From Ralstonia sp. ASV6 (GTDB taxonomy: Bacteria > Pseudomonadota > Gammaproteobacteria > Burkholderiales > Burkholderiaceae), in assembly GCF_016429285.1 (NCBI RefSeq), contig NZ_JAELUI010000019.1, positions 1 through 52,500 on the forward strand: a stretch of 52,500 nt of DNA. The letters are read 5' to 3'. The translations under genes and the position numbers were made by a program. The notes under the pieces are model-generated. The model ran no database searches, was not told the DNA's origin, and saw only the letters and a program-made list of their open reading frames with translations. The number at the start of each line of letters is the position of its first letter. The stretch's first letter is position 1. Positions 29,401 through 37,638 of this stretch are shown here, in pieces.

Positions 29401-30265
29401 GGGCAAGCTGACGATGGATCTGCACTACCTGCTGGACCAGAAGAAGCTGACCGCAGACAACCACATCTTCATCGATCAACTCACTTTCGGCGATCGCGTG
29501 GAGAGCAAGGATGCGACCAACCTGCCCGTGCGACTGGCGGTGGCGCTGCTCAAGAACTCGCGCGGTGAGATCGACGTGCACTTGCCGGTGTCGGGCTCGC
29601 TCGATGATCCGCAGTTCAGCGTCGGCGGCATCGTCATACGTGCACTAGTCAACCTGATCGTGCGTGCGGTGACAGCACCGTTCTCGCTGCTGGCCAGCGC
29701 CTTCGGCGGTGCCGGTGGTGAAGAACTCGGCTATATCGAGTTCGATCCGGGCACGTCGGTCATCGGCCCGGCGTCGATCGCAAAGCTGGACAAGTTGGCG
29801 ACCGCGCTCAAGGACCGCCCGGCGCTCAAACTCGACATTGTCGGCCGCGTCGACCCGGAATTCGACCGTGACGGCCTGCGCCGCGAAGCTGTGAACCGCC
29901 AGATCCGCGAGCAGAAACTCAAGGACGCCGGCGATGCCGCAGAGGCCGACACCTCCGTCAAACCCGAAGAAGAGAACAAGTACCTGGAGCGTGCCTACAA
30001 GGCCGCCAAGTTCCCGAAGCCGCGCAACATGATCGGCCTGGCGAAATCGCTGCCGCCGGAAGAAATGCGCAAGCTGATGGAAACCAACGTGCAGGTGACG
30101 GATGCGGACCTGCGAGAACTCGCCCAGCGCCGCGCCAACGCCGTGCATGTGGCGCTGGCCGAACGTGTGGATCCTGGACGTCTCTTTGTGGTGGCGCCTA
30201 AGCTCAACGCCGAGGGTATCAAGGACAAAGGCAAGACCACCCGGGTTGATTTCGCGCTGAAGTAG
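26495..30265 (+). CDS. DUF748 / AsmA-like large envelope protein
   Basis: The product has 1256 residues. A single membrane helix lies near 48-70 (LGVLIFLVMFGLLGALGG). Long beta-repeat stretches of AsmA type follow, where KLDGLELPRYLGY-like and VDLSAKADGVELTNLTPYSA units recur. Ala-Pro-rich linkers break them at about 380-395, 590-608 and 825-865. Near 1085 the segment GYIEFDPGTSVIGPASIAKL begins an OmpA-like C-terminal part. Large AsmA-like proteins bridge the periplasm and carry phospholipids; that role is inferred from the fold. It ends 31 bases before ssrA. Confidence 0.88.
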   Translation: MSTSPDSRPDLQSKPNDWRARLDRVRGTAGWQRAAQVGTSRRTKRIGLGVLIFLVMFGLLGALGGPPLLHHLAETQLSKVLERPVTVGKISINPYTLRLDVDQLHIAERDGKTPFVDVGHLHVNASWSSIFRRAPVIEELRIDAPRVHIVRTAEQRFNFSDVVDRLTAPENPPKPKSTEPARFVFANLQLTNGAIEFVDQPLGAQHKVDNLQIGVPFLASLPADVNIFVQPLLAARIDGAPLHFTGQTKPFADSLESNLNIKLDGLELPRYLGYVPGPLPVAVPQGKLTTDLTIDFQKPKTGAPVLRVHGTAGLDNLEVTDAKKAPLVAAKQVRATLTDVRPLDNVFHLDALTVDGVRVDAVRAADGSINFAQLGGKPAPAEAKPAAPEPTANPKPLDVVISKLQLANSTVHWRDATTQPAADLALEDLHGEVAVRTLGGPITFDVGTKLSQGGTLNVKGNTSLEKSNGELELKLDGVKLVGIGPYLRQAGAPQLQNGALSAEGKVALDFGADKFNVRAEPLTASLADLSMAPPAGKDTALRAKLLRADVKSFDLAARTIALNEVRADGLQLDALRKKDGATTLTLLDGAPPAAAKPAAAAAKSKPSAPAEKPWAVTVQTFKLDNGAVGFEDQTNSHPVKVRVEPLNVVVQNASTDLGKPVNVQIGAGLGSKGKLDVRGDVVPQPLKADLRVNTQNLSLAGFDPYLDKTLNAAITSALLTMDGRLVLNQGKALTVSYQGNATLGNVRLQDRVTSDDFLRWRSLALNRIQANYDGNTPRVRVGAVALSTFYARIIINPNGRLNLQDIRVQSDEERRSLTQAQPASASAPAAAPVVSAPVAVAAASAPVAAPASAVAATAPKSGGADLRIDAITLQDGNIRFTDNFVKPNYTANLTAIGGSVGTISTAANQPPADVALRGSVDGTAPVDIHGKINPLAPTAFVDLSAKADGVELTNLTPYSAKYAGYPITKGKLTMDLHYLLDQKKLTADNHIFIDQLTFGDRVESKDATNLPVRLAVALLKNSRGEIDVHLPVSGSLDDPQFSVGGIVIRALVNLIVRAVTAPFSLLASAFGGAGGEELGYIEFDPGTSVIGPASIAKLDKLATALKDRPALKLDIVGRVDPEFDRDGLRREAVNRQIREQKLKDAGDAAEADTSVKPEEENKYLERAYKAAKFPKPRNMIGLAKSLPPEEMRKLMETNVQVTDADLRELAQRRANAVHVALAERVDPGRLFVVAPKLNAEGIKDKGKTTRVDFALK

Positions 30266-30296
30266 CCCATCTATGGGATAATCACGTTTCTTCTCT

Positions 30297-30654
30297 GGGG
30301 CCGACCTGGTTTCGACGTGGGTTGCGAAGCAGCGGAGGGCATACCGAGGACCCGTCACCTCGTTAATCAATGGGAATGCAATAACTGCTAACGACGAACG
30401 TTACGCACTGGCAGCCTAAGGGCCGCCGTCCTCGCACTGGCTCGCTGACGGGCTAGGGTCGCAAGACTAGCGAGGTCATTTACGTCAGATAAGCTTTAGG
30501 TGAGTCACGGGCCTAGAGACGAAAACCTAGTGAATCGCCGTCGTAGAGCGTGTTCGTCCGCGATGCGGCGGTTAAATCAAATGACAGAACTAAGTATGTA
30601 GAACTCTCTGTGGAGGGCTTGCGGACGCGGGTTCGATTCCCGCCGGCTCCACCA
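30297..30654 (+). ncRNA. ssrA: Transfer-messenger RNA (tmRNA)
   Basis: The gene begins GGGGCCGACCTGG and ends CCGGCTCCACCA. The 5' GGGGCC pairs with the 3' GGCTCC region to make the acceptor stem, and GGGTTCGATTCCC forms the T arm. The tag frame at 30387-30419 reads ANDERYALAA and then TAA. tmRNA with SmpB rescues stalled ribosomes and marks the product for proteolysis. A GATAAT -10-like box at 30277-30282 is placed about right for its promoter. No integrase or attachment duplication lies at its 3' end. Confidence 0.97.
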
Positions 30655-30690
30655 AATACCGCACTCAAACGTCTCCGACGTTTGGCAACG

Positions 30691-30724
30691 AAACCCCGCT
30701 GGGCTTGGCTCTGCGGGGTTTTTT
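30691..30724 (+). terminator. Intrinsic terminator after ssrA
   Basis: The arms AACCCCGC (30692-30699) and GCGGGGTT (30713-30720) are followed by six Ts in all. A second small hairpin, CAAACGTC/GACGTTTG, sits at 30666-30684 between the tmRNA end and this terminator. Confidence 0.85.
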
Positions 30725-30983
30725 GTTGCTCTGCTCACAGCAGCCGATATCCCTTCCCGCGTCACACGCGGCCCGCCATTTCCCTGCCCTCTTACTGTTC
30801 ACGCAATGCGGACGGTGCTTGCGAGTCGCTTACGAATTGCTGGTAATACGCCAACGAAATTTCACATGGCATCAATAGCCTGCGTCCTGCCGCTACGCCA
30901 AGGGGGGGCGAATGCGCTCATGCCATGCGCGCTTGGTCGACGGCGGCGACATCCTTTCACCCGAACATAAGTTGAGATAGACA
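30725..30983. other. Non-coding stretch before the porin gene
   Basis: With the ssrA terminator this makes a 329-base gap. I see no convincing gene. The porin promoter and untranslated leader must lie here; no clear -35/-10 pair or small-RNA gene could be assigned. Confidence 0.4.
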
Positions 30984-32057
30984 GTGAAAAAAGCTCTCCT
31001 CGCAATGACAGCCATCGCTGCAGCCTGTGGCGCTTCCGGGGCATTCGCCCAAACCGCATCTGGCGTGACGCTGTACGGCCTGGCCGACATTGGCATCGAA
31101 GCCATCAATCACGTGCCGGGCAACAGCACCGGCGGTAACACCGCCGTCCGCATGAATGCCGGCAACCTGAGCGGTTCGCGCTGGGGCCTGCGTGGCACGG
31201 AAGATCTCGGCAACGGCCTGAAGGCGATCTTCACGCTCGAAAGCGGCTTCGACCTCGACACCGGTATGTCGGCCCAGGGTGGCCGCCTGTTCGGCCGCCA
31301 GGCTTACGCTGGCCTGCAAGGCAACTTTGGCGCCGTCACGCTGGGTCGTCAGCAGACCGCGCTGTACGACCTGTTCGGCGCCTATGACCCGATGGGTGCC
31401 AACCCGCGCTACTCGCTGGCCGCTGTCGACTCGGCATTCAATGGCCGCGCTGACAACGCCATCAAATACACCGGCAAGTTCGGCGGGCTGACCGCCATCG
31501 GCTTCTACAGCTTCGGTCGCGACAACAACGGCGAAGTGCCGGGCGCAGCCAAGGTGGCCCGCAACTACGGTCTGGGCTTCGCCTATGCGGCAGGCAACCT
31601 CTCGATCGGTACCGCGTATGACCAGTACCAGGGCGCCACGGTCGCGCTGCAGGACCGCAGCGCCAAGCGCGCCGCGATTGGTGCGTCGTACGCCTTTGAC
31701 GATGCCAAGGTGTTCGGCGGCTTCCGCTGGCTGCGCGACGACGGTACGGCCAGCGCCACGGCCACCATCACGCGCACCAACGTCTACTGGCTGGGCGGCC
31801 AGTACCGCGTCATGCCGGCCCTGCTGCTGACGGGCGCTGCGTACTACACGGACAACCGCAACTCGAGCGCGGATCCGTGGATGTTCGTACTGTCGGCCGA
31901 CTACTCGTTCTCCAAGCGCACCGATGTCTACCTGAACATCGGCTACGCGAAGAACAAGAACGGTTCGACGCAAGGCCTGAGCGGCTCAGGTTCGACCTTT
32001 GTTGCAGCGGGCGAAAACCAGACCGGCGCCACGATCGGCCTGCGTCACCGCTTCTAA
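30984..32057 (+). CDS. Gram-negative porin (Burkholderiales type)
   Basis: The product has 357 residues and forms a 16-strand beta-barrel, trimeric in this family. The signal peptide covers about 1-20 (GAFAQTASG). It opens VTLYGLADIGIE, then has SRWGLRGTEDLGNGLKAIFTLE and GRLFGRQAYAGLQGNFGAVT, and ends with the outer-membrane signature ATIGLRHRF with terminal Phe. The start is a GTG with only a weak ribosome site. Codon use suggests high expression. It is a general diffusion porin; the substrate range is unknown. Confidence 0.94.
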   Translation: MKKALLAMTAIAAACGASGAFAQTASGVTLYGLADIGIEAINHVPGNSTGGNTAVRMNAGNLSGSRWGLRGTEDLGNGLKAIFTLESGFDLDTGMSAQGGRLFGRQAYAGLQGNFGAVTLGRQQTALYDLFGAYDPMGANPRYSLAAVDSAFNGRADNAIKYTGKFGGLTAIGFYSFGRDNNGEVPGAAKVARNYGLGFAYAAGNLSIGTAYDQYQGATVALQDRSAKRAAIGASYAFDDAKVFGGFRWLRDDGTASATATITRTNVYWLGGQYRVMPALLLTGAAYYTDNRNSSADPWMFVLSADYSFSKRTDVYLNIGYAKNKNGSTQGLSGSGSTFVAAGENQTGATIGLRHRF

Positions 32058-32175
32058 GCCGTACGCGCCGGACGACGGCGCATCACCAAATCGTCGTCAC
32101 CCGCACCTCCCTTGCGAGGCCGCGGCGTGACGACACCACGTTCATATCGACCTTGCCTCCTTGCAGGGCTCGTTG

Positions 32176-32209
32176 GGCCGATTCTCGATTGCTGAATCGG
32201 CCTCTTTTT
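32176..32209 (+). terminator. Intrinsic terminator after the porin gene
   Basis: The arms GGCCGATTC (32176-32184) and GAATCGGCC (32194-32202) flank a 9-base loop. TCTTTTTG follows. It lies about 120 bases beyond the porin stop. Confidence 0.85.
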
Positions 32210-32307
32210 GTTTCTGCCCGTCTCCCCTGCGACCCGGCGCACGCGTGCAATCTCGTACGCCGTCCGCGTTGCGCCACGTCCCAAACCACATCGTATCGAC
32301 GCTGTAC

Positions 32308-32952
32308 TCAGCGCGTTGCTCGCCCCGCAGGGTTGACTGGCGGGCCCGTGGCTTCTGGCCTGTGGCGGATCATGGAAACGCTCAGCATCAACGCACCGAC
32401 AGCCAGCCCTGCCAGATGGGCAGCAGCAAGGGGCGGTGCACCAAGCCAGGCCACAGCATCCATGTTGACGCCACCGAGCCACTGCCAGACGGCACGGCCG
32501 ACAAGCGCGGCCAGCACAACGGCGGCAATCGCTTCGCGACGCGCACGTGGCAGCAGCGCCAGCACAGCAAGGCCGTAGTTGATGCCGGAGAACCCGGCAT
32601 AGAACTGCAGCCCAGGCAGGGCCGCAAAGAGAATCAGACCGATCAGCGTGGCGAGCACCATGCAACGGCGCCAGGCACACAGCGACGCGGGCAGGATGGC
32701 CGCGAGTGCGGTCAAACCACCCACGTTGAGCAGGCAGTGCGCCCAGGTGAGGTGGACGAGGTGACCGGAGACCAGCCGCCACACCTCGCCATTGATGATG
32801 GCGGCGCGGTCATAGCACAAGGCATCAACCACCGTTGCTCCGCCCGCCTGCAGCGCAAGCATCAGCAAGGCGGCCGCCAGGAAGCCCGGATGCACCGGGC
32901 TGTGCGACCGCCAGTCAGGCCGGCGGTGTGTCCAGGTGCTCAGGCGCGCCAC
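32308..32952 (-). CDS. rrtA: Rhombosortase (rhomboid-family intramembrane serine protease)
   Basis: The product has about 214 residues and six or so membrane helices. Rhomboid features are HLTWAHCLLN (H72 and N76), the catalytic serine S122 in AGFSGINYG, and the catalytic His179 in LAAAHLAG. The compact size and the INYG after the serine motif suit the rhombosortase subfamily, which cleaves GlyGly-CTERM tails. The gene starts inside the end of the nuclease gene that encodes such a tail. I chose the GTG at 32952; a GTG at 33000 is also in frame. Neither has a good ribosome site, so coupling to the nuclease is likely. Confidence 0.85.
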   Translation of the reverse strand: MARLSTWTHRRPDWRSHSPVHPGFLAAALLMLALQAGGATVVDALCYDRAAIINGEVWRLVSGHLVHLTWAHCLLNVGGLTALAAILPASLCAWRRCMVLATLIGLILFAALPGLQFYAGFSGINYGLAVLALLPRARREAIAAVVLAALVGRAVWQWLGGVNMDAVAWLGAPPLAAAHLAGLAVGALMLSVSMIRHRPEATGPPVNPAGRATR

Positions 32953-35414
32953 GAACGACGGCGTGCCAGGGCGACCATGCCGGCCGTCAGCGTCAGCCAC
33001 ATCAGCGGGTCCAGCGAGCCCGAGCCCGAATCACCCACGTTGTTGCTGCCGCCGGGTGTGCCCGTGCTGCCTTCCGGGGTCGTGCTGCCGGTGCCCGGGG
33101 TGCCGCCCGTCGCTTGCGTATTGAGCGCAAAGTCAACCAGCACCGGATCGTGGTCCGAAGAACGGTAGGCATCCGGCGCATAGTACGTCTGCTGCTGCTC
33201 GGCGCTCTTGTAAGCGAACGAGTATTCCAGCGCGATCGGCTCGTCGGCATTGATGTGCCATTCATGCACGGCGCGCACGCGATCCGCCAGGCCGGACGTC
33301 GCCAGCGCGTGGTCGATGTAGCCGGACTCACCACCAAACACATAGCTGTACGCGTCCTTGCCGACGAACTTGGCAACCATGTCGGCGTAGCCCCTCTGCG
33401 CGAACAACAGCACCGGGTCTTCCTTGGCGTAGCTGTTCAGGTCACCAATCAGCAGCTTGCCCACGTCGGCCACGCCCGTCGGCGAGGTGGCGAGCCAATC
33501 GGCGATCAGGCCCGCGGCGCGCAGGCGGGTGGGGTTCCAGCAGCTCTGGCCATCGCCCTGGTCGGCGTCCTTGCCGGTGGCACCGGTACAACCCTTGGAC
33601 TTCAGGTGATTGACCACCACGGTGAAGTTCTGCGTGCCACCAATACGGCGGAAACTGCGAGCCAGCGGCTGGCGGTTCTTGTCGTCAATCGCCAGCGTTG
33701 CGACTGTGCCAACCGGTTCCACCGTGCGGCTGTTGTAGATGATCGCCACCGTGATCGCGTCGCCGCCCAGCTTGGGCACGCCCGGATCAACGAAGCGCCA
33801 GTCGGCACCCAGTTGGCTGGTCAGGCGGCGGATAGCACTCAGGTCACCATAGCCATCGTTCTCGATCTCCATCAGGCCAACCACATCGGCGTTGATGGCG
33901 CGGATGGCCGCAACGATCTTGGCTTCCTGCCGCTCGAACTCGGCCTGCGTCTTGGCGCCGCGGTTGTTCGGATCGTCGAAGCCGGCACCCTTGCCGTCGC
34001 CATTGAAATAGTTGAGCACGTTGAACGAAGCTACGCGCACGTCTGCCTGTGCGTGACGCGCGGGCGCACCGGTGCGCGGGTTGCCGGCAGCGTTGAAGAC
34101 CGGCGCAGCAGCACCAGGCACCGGTTGCAGACGCCACGCGTTGTAGCGCATCTCCAGCACGCCCTGCACACCGCTCACCGTGTAACCGGCGCGCACCGGG
34201 TTGGCGGCGGACAGACCCGGCGCTGGATACGGCACCGTACCTGGGTTCTGCTGGTTGGAGCCATCATCGAGTACCAGGCGGTTGAGCGCATTGGCCGCAG
34301 CCTGCGCAGCCGCACCGTTCGCAGCTGGGGCCACGTTGGTCGGCAGTGGCAGACGACCGTTGCTGAGCAGCACGCTGCCATAGCGGCCAAGCTCGTACGT
34401 CTCGCTCACGGTGAGCGTCTGCGGCAGGCGCACCAGCATGCCTTCATAAGCTGACAGCGACTTAGCATCGGCCAGAGGTAGCGTCACATCCACCGGCGTC
34501 ACGCGGTTGCCACTGGAGCAGCTTGCAAGGCCATTCGTGGCCAGTGTCAGTTGGGTCTGGCCGTACTTCTCTTCGACCTTGCCGACGATGTGAACCAGAT
34601 CGCCGGCACGCGCGGTCACGCCGGGCGCATAGATGAACAGGCCCTCAGATACGCCTGCCAGCTTGCGGCGCTGCGCGTCGGGCTGCTGCACGAAGAAGCC
34701 GTTGAAGCCGTTGGTGCCGCTGTAATCAGCCGTCACCACGGCCTCGATCTCAACGTTCTGGCCGGCCAGCGGCGACGTTGCCCCTGCGCCCTGCACATCT
34801 GCGATATGCGTGGCCGCCGCGCCGCACACGGGCAGCACCGGCGGCGGCGTTGGCGTACCGCCCTGGCCGTTGTACAGGCCGAGATCGGAGAAGTCGTCGA
34901 CATTGAACGCATCCCATTGCACAGCCGGATCGAAGACTGCGGAGATGTTCGTATCGCCTTGCTTTACCGTGCTCTTGCGGCGCAGTGTGTGGTCCATGGT
35001 GCCGGCCGTGGCCGTACCCCAGTAGCCCACTGCAGGCCGGTAGCCGACTTGGCCGATGTGGTCCACCACCGTGCCGGAGCGCGTGAGGGTGATGGCATCG
35101 TCGCCATTGAAGGTGAACGCCGCAGTCTGGTTGACCTTGGAGCCGAGCACACCAGCCAGCGTGCTGTGGGCCATCACGTACACCGCGCCCGGGGCAAGCT
35201 TGCCGGTGAGCGCGAAGGACGTGGTCGGCGTCGCGGCACCGTTGTTGTATTGCTCGACCTTGTAGAGCGACAGATCGACCTCGGTGCTATCGGGGTTGTA
35301 GATCTCGAGCGCCTTGTTGTTCGATGTGCCTTCAACGTATTCGCTGAAGATGAGCTCGGCATGGGCTGGCAACGCCATGGAGAGCACGATGGGAAGGATG
35401 TAATGCAAACGCAT
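32940..35414 (-). CDS. ExeM/NucH-type extracellular endonuclease with GlyGly-CTERM-like tail
   Basis: The product has 824 residues. A signal peptide (1-20, ends ALPAHA) is followed by a lamin-tail domain (about 20-130, ELIFSEYVEGTSNNKALEIYN). An OB-fold-like region comes next (about 205-300), then an endonuclease/exonuclease/phosphatase domain (about 460-770) with LMEIENDGYG, VVNHLKSKG, IGDLNSY and SSDHDPVLVDF. A Gly/Thr/Ser linker leads to SGSGSLDPL, a hydrophobic helix and ARRRSWRA. That end has the layout of GlyGly-CTERM, the rhombosortase signal. It should degrade external DNA or RNA. It follows the 5'-nucleotidase gene by 103 bases. Confidence 0.9.
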   Translation of the reverse strand: MRLHYILPIVLSMALPAHAELIFSEYVEGTSNNKALEIYNPDSTEVDLSLYKVEQYNNGAATPTTSFALTGKLAPGAVYVMAHSTLAGVLGSKVNQTAAFTFNGDDAITLTRSGTVVDHIGQVGYRPAVGYWGTATAGTMDHTLRRKSTVKQGDTNISAVFDPAVQWDAFNVDDFSDLGLYNGQGGTPTPPPVLPVCGAAATHIADVQGAGATSPLAGQNVEIEAVVTADYSGTNGFNGFFVQQPDAQRRKLAGVSEGLFIYAPGVTARAGDLVHIVGKVEEKYGQTQLTLATNGLASCSSGNRVTPVDVTLPLADAKSLSAYEGMLVRLPQTLTVSETYELGRYGSVLLSNGRLPLPTNVAPAANGAAAQAAANALNRLVLDDGSNQQNPGTVPYPAPGLSAANPVRAGYTVSGVQGVLEMRYNAWRLQPVPGAAAPVFNAAGNPRTGAPARHAQADVRVASFNVLNYFNGDGKGAGFDDPNNRGAKTQAEFERQEAKIVAAIRAINADVVGLMEIENDGYGDLSAIRRLTSQLGADWRFVDPGVPKLGGDAITVAIIYNSRTVEPVGTVATLAIDDKNRQPLARSFRRIGGTQNFTVVVNHLKSKGCTGATGKDADQGDGQSCWNPTRLRAAGLIADWLATSPTGVADVGKLLIGDLNSYAKEDPVLLFAQRGYADMVAKFVGKDAYSYVFGGESGYIDHALATSGLADRVRAVHEWHINADEPIALEYSFAYKSAEQQQTYYAPDAYRSSDHDPVLVDFALNTQATGGTPGTGSTTPEGSTGTPGGSNNVGDSGSGSLDPLMWLTLTAGMVALARRRSWRA

Positions 35415-35517
35415 GGGATGGGGTCGGAAAAGCGGTGCGATGGCGCACCTGTGGTTGTTGTATTGAGGCTGGAGCGTGCCGCGCCATAGGCGAGACATGC
35501 TCCAGCCCGACTGCGGG

Positions 35518-37419
35518 TCAGGGCGTTTCGATGTAGCTCTGCGTGCTGTAGTCCGCCACCGGCAGCTTGTTGAGCTGCTTGGTGGTGCCGGGCAGGCCAT
35601 CCACATAGGTGAGGAAGGCTTCGGCGTAGTCGAGGCCGACTTCGGTACGGCGTGCACCGGTCACGCTCTTCATCGTGGTGTAGCCGTCCTGGCCATCCGC
35701 AAGGAAGTTGATGGTGACCACGCTGTAGGTCTTGGCCAGGTCCAGCGGCACATAGCCCGAGGCGGTCTTCACTTCGAGCTGGCTCAGGCGCGAGCCGGCG
35801 GCCTGGTTCAGGTCCACCTTCCAGCGCAGGCCACCGGTGTAGGGATAGGAGCCGGTGTTATTGGCGACCACCGATGCGATGGCATCCTCCAGCGTGGCCT
35901 TCACTTCGGCGCCCGTCATCTTGAGCTGCACCAGCGTGTTCTTGAACGGCAGCACGCTGTAGATGCCACCCACGGTCACGTTGCCGGCCGGCAGATCAAC
36001 ACGCACACCACCCCCATTCTGAATGGAGATGTCGGCGTTGAAGAAGGCCTTGCCGCGCTCCAGGAACGCCTGGGCCACGAGCTGCTGCACATCGCCGCCA
36101 TGGGCGATGACATCGGCGTCTTTGTTGCAGACGTCGCCCAGCGTGGAGCGCGTGGCGTCCCGCTTGGTGCCGGGTACGCGGCGCAGGCACAGGTTGGTCG
36201 GCGCGGTGGCCACGACCTTCTTGCCCAGCGCGTCCTTGTCAGCCTTGTAGCCGGCCAGCTTGGCGGCCGCAGCAGTATCCGGCGTAGTGACGCGCAGCAC
36301 GCCGCTGGCGGCGATGTCCTGGCGAATGGCGGCGGCGTCAGCATCGGACACCGCCACCGTGCCACGCTTGAAGGTGTCGCCAATCAGCACGTGCGGCGTG
36401 CCCTGGCAGTTGACGACATCGCCGTTCTTGTCGAAGTCCACCTTCAGCTCACCGACCACGTAGCTGTACTGCCACGCCTGCACCACGCAGACGGGCTTGC
36501 CGTCCTTGTCAGTGGTGCGGGTCGGGTAGTCGCCTTCCGGGGTCAGGCCCAGCGGCTGCATGGTGGCCTTGGGCCCGAGCAGCGTGTGCGAATCTGCCCC
36601 CACAATCACGTCGACACCGCTGAGCTGTTTGGCCAACGCCAGCTCGCCGGTGTAGCCCACGTGCGAGGCAATCACGATCTTGTTGATGCCCTGGGCGCGC
36701 AGGCGGTTGATCTCGGCCTGCGCGGCCACGGCTTCGTTGTCGAACGTGGTGCCCGCATCCGGGCGCGAAGAATTCTTGGTCTTGTCAGCGATGGTCAAGC
36801 CGATGATGCCGATCTTCTGCCCGTCGCGCTCCACCACGGTCGAGGCCTTCACCGGGCCCTTGGCCAGCGCGGAGGTGGCCGCAAACTTGGCGTTGGCACT
36901 CAGCACCGGTGTCTTGCAATTGCCTGCATGCAGGTAGTCGATGAAGGTCTTCAGGCCGCTATCGGTGTTGTCGAACTCGTGGTTGCCCAGCGTGAACGCA
37001 TCAAAGCAGACCGTGTTCATCATCTCCGCATCGGCCTTGCCGTTGCTGAGGTTGAAGTACAGGTCTCCGGTGACGGCGTCCCCCGCGTGAATCTTCACCA
37101 CGTTGCGCGAAGCACTTGCCAGCGACTGGATGGCGGACGTCACGCGCGCGAAACCGCCGTACTCCACGTCGATCGGCTCACGCTTGCCCGCAGCCGTCAT
37201 CAGGTTGAGCTTGACCGACTCCGCATCGAGATGGGAGTGGTGATCGTTCACGTGCAGAAGCGTCAGCGACAGCGGCTTGGCTTCGGCGGGCTGCGCCGTT
37301 GTGGGCGGTTGGGTGGATGCGGTTGTGTCGTCACCGCCGCCGCAAGCGGCCAACGAGAACAGCGTCGAAATCAGGACGAGCGAATACGCGCCCGCCTGAC
37401 GTTTGGAATGGCGTGCCAT
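35518..37419 (-). CDS. 5'-nucleotidase / metallophosphatase lipoprotein (UshA/NutA family)
   Basis: The product has 633 residues. The lipobox SLAAC puts the lipidated Cys at 26, followed by GGG rather than Asp, so outer-membrane placement is expected. The metallophosphatase domain shows LTLLHVNDHHSHLD, GDAVTGDLYF, LGNHEFDN, ASHVGYTGE and VGADSHTLLG. The C-terminal nucleotidase domain carries NGGGVRVDLPAGNVT and GYVPLDLAKTYSVVT. It would remove phosphate from nucleotides at the cell surface. Upstream of the nuclease on the same strand, the two likely act in series on nucleic acid. No Pho box was found upstream. Confidence 0.9.
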   Translation of the reverse strand: MARHSKRQAGAYSLVLISTLFSLAACGGGDDTTASTQPPTTAQPAEAKPLSLTLLHVNDHHSHLDAESVKLNLMTAAGKREPIDVEYGGFARVTSAIQSLASASRNVVKIHAGDAVTGDLYFNLSNGKADAEMMNTVCFDAFTLGNHEFDNTDSGLKTFIDYLHAGNCKTPVLSANAKFAATSALAKGPVKASTVVERDGQKIGIIGLTIADKTKNSSRPDAGTTFDNEAVAAQAEINRLRAQGINKIVIASHVGYTGELALAKQLSGVDVIVGADSHTLLGPKATMQPLGLTPEGDYPTRTTDKDGKPVCVVQAWQYSYVVGELKVDFDKNGDVVNCQGTPHVLIGDTFKRGTVAVSDADAAAIRQDIAASGVLRVTTPDTAAAAKLAGYKADKDALGKKVVATAPTNLCLRRVPGTKRDATRSTLGDVCNKDADVIAHGGDVQQLVAQAFLERGKAFFNADISIQNGGGVRVDLPAGNVTVGGIYSVLPFKNTLVQLKMTGAEVKATLEDAIASVVANNTGSYPYTGGLRWKVDLNQAAGSRLSQLEVKTASGYVPLDLAKTYSVVTINFLADGQDGYTTMKSVTGARRTEVGLDYAEAFLTYVDGLPGTTKQLNKLPVADYSTQSYIETP

Positions 37420-37581
37420 GATTAACTGCTGTGGGTTGGGTAAGACGCAGACTTTCAGCAATGCGGATGACGTACACATTGCGGGCCGCCATGGTTCTTT
37501 CAGCGATCCCTAAGCTACCTTTTTGTTTGCTTTATCTGCACCAGGCACATCCACTCGATTGACGCTGCTGCACCCAAAAAG

Positions 37582-37614
37582 AAAAAACCCGCGATGCTTT
37601 CGCAGTCGCGGGTT
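37582..37614 (-). terminator. Intrinsic terminator after the RcnB-like gene
   Basis: The arms AACCCGCGA (37586-37594) and TCGCGGGTT (37606-37614) flank an 11-base loop. The minus strand then has a run of six Ts. Confidence 0.85.
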
Positions 37615-37638
37615 CTTGTTGATCAACGAATGTGCGCG

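Noticed and set aside
30297-30983. Possible genomic island at the tmRNA 3' end
   Set aside because: ssrA is a common integration site, but no integrase and no repeat of the tmRNA 3' end is seen downstream; the next gene is a normal porin.
35476-37425. Open frame of 649 codons on the plus strand opposite the 5'-nucleotidase gene
   Set aside because: It mirrors the whole nucleotidase gene and its translation has no family features, being rich in Arg, His, Gly and Val; it is a codon-bias shadow.
37420-37580. Pho box upstream of the 5'-nucleotidase gene
   Set aside because: I looked for CTGTCAT-type tandem repeats and found none convincing, so phosphate control is not claimed.
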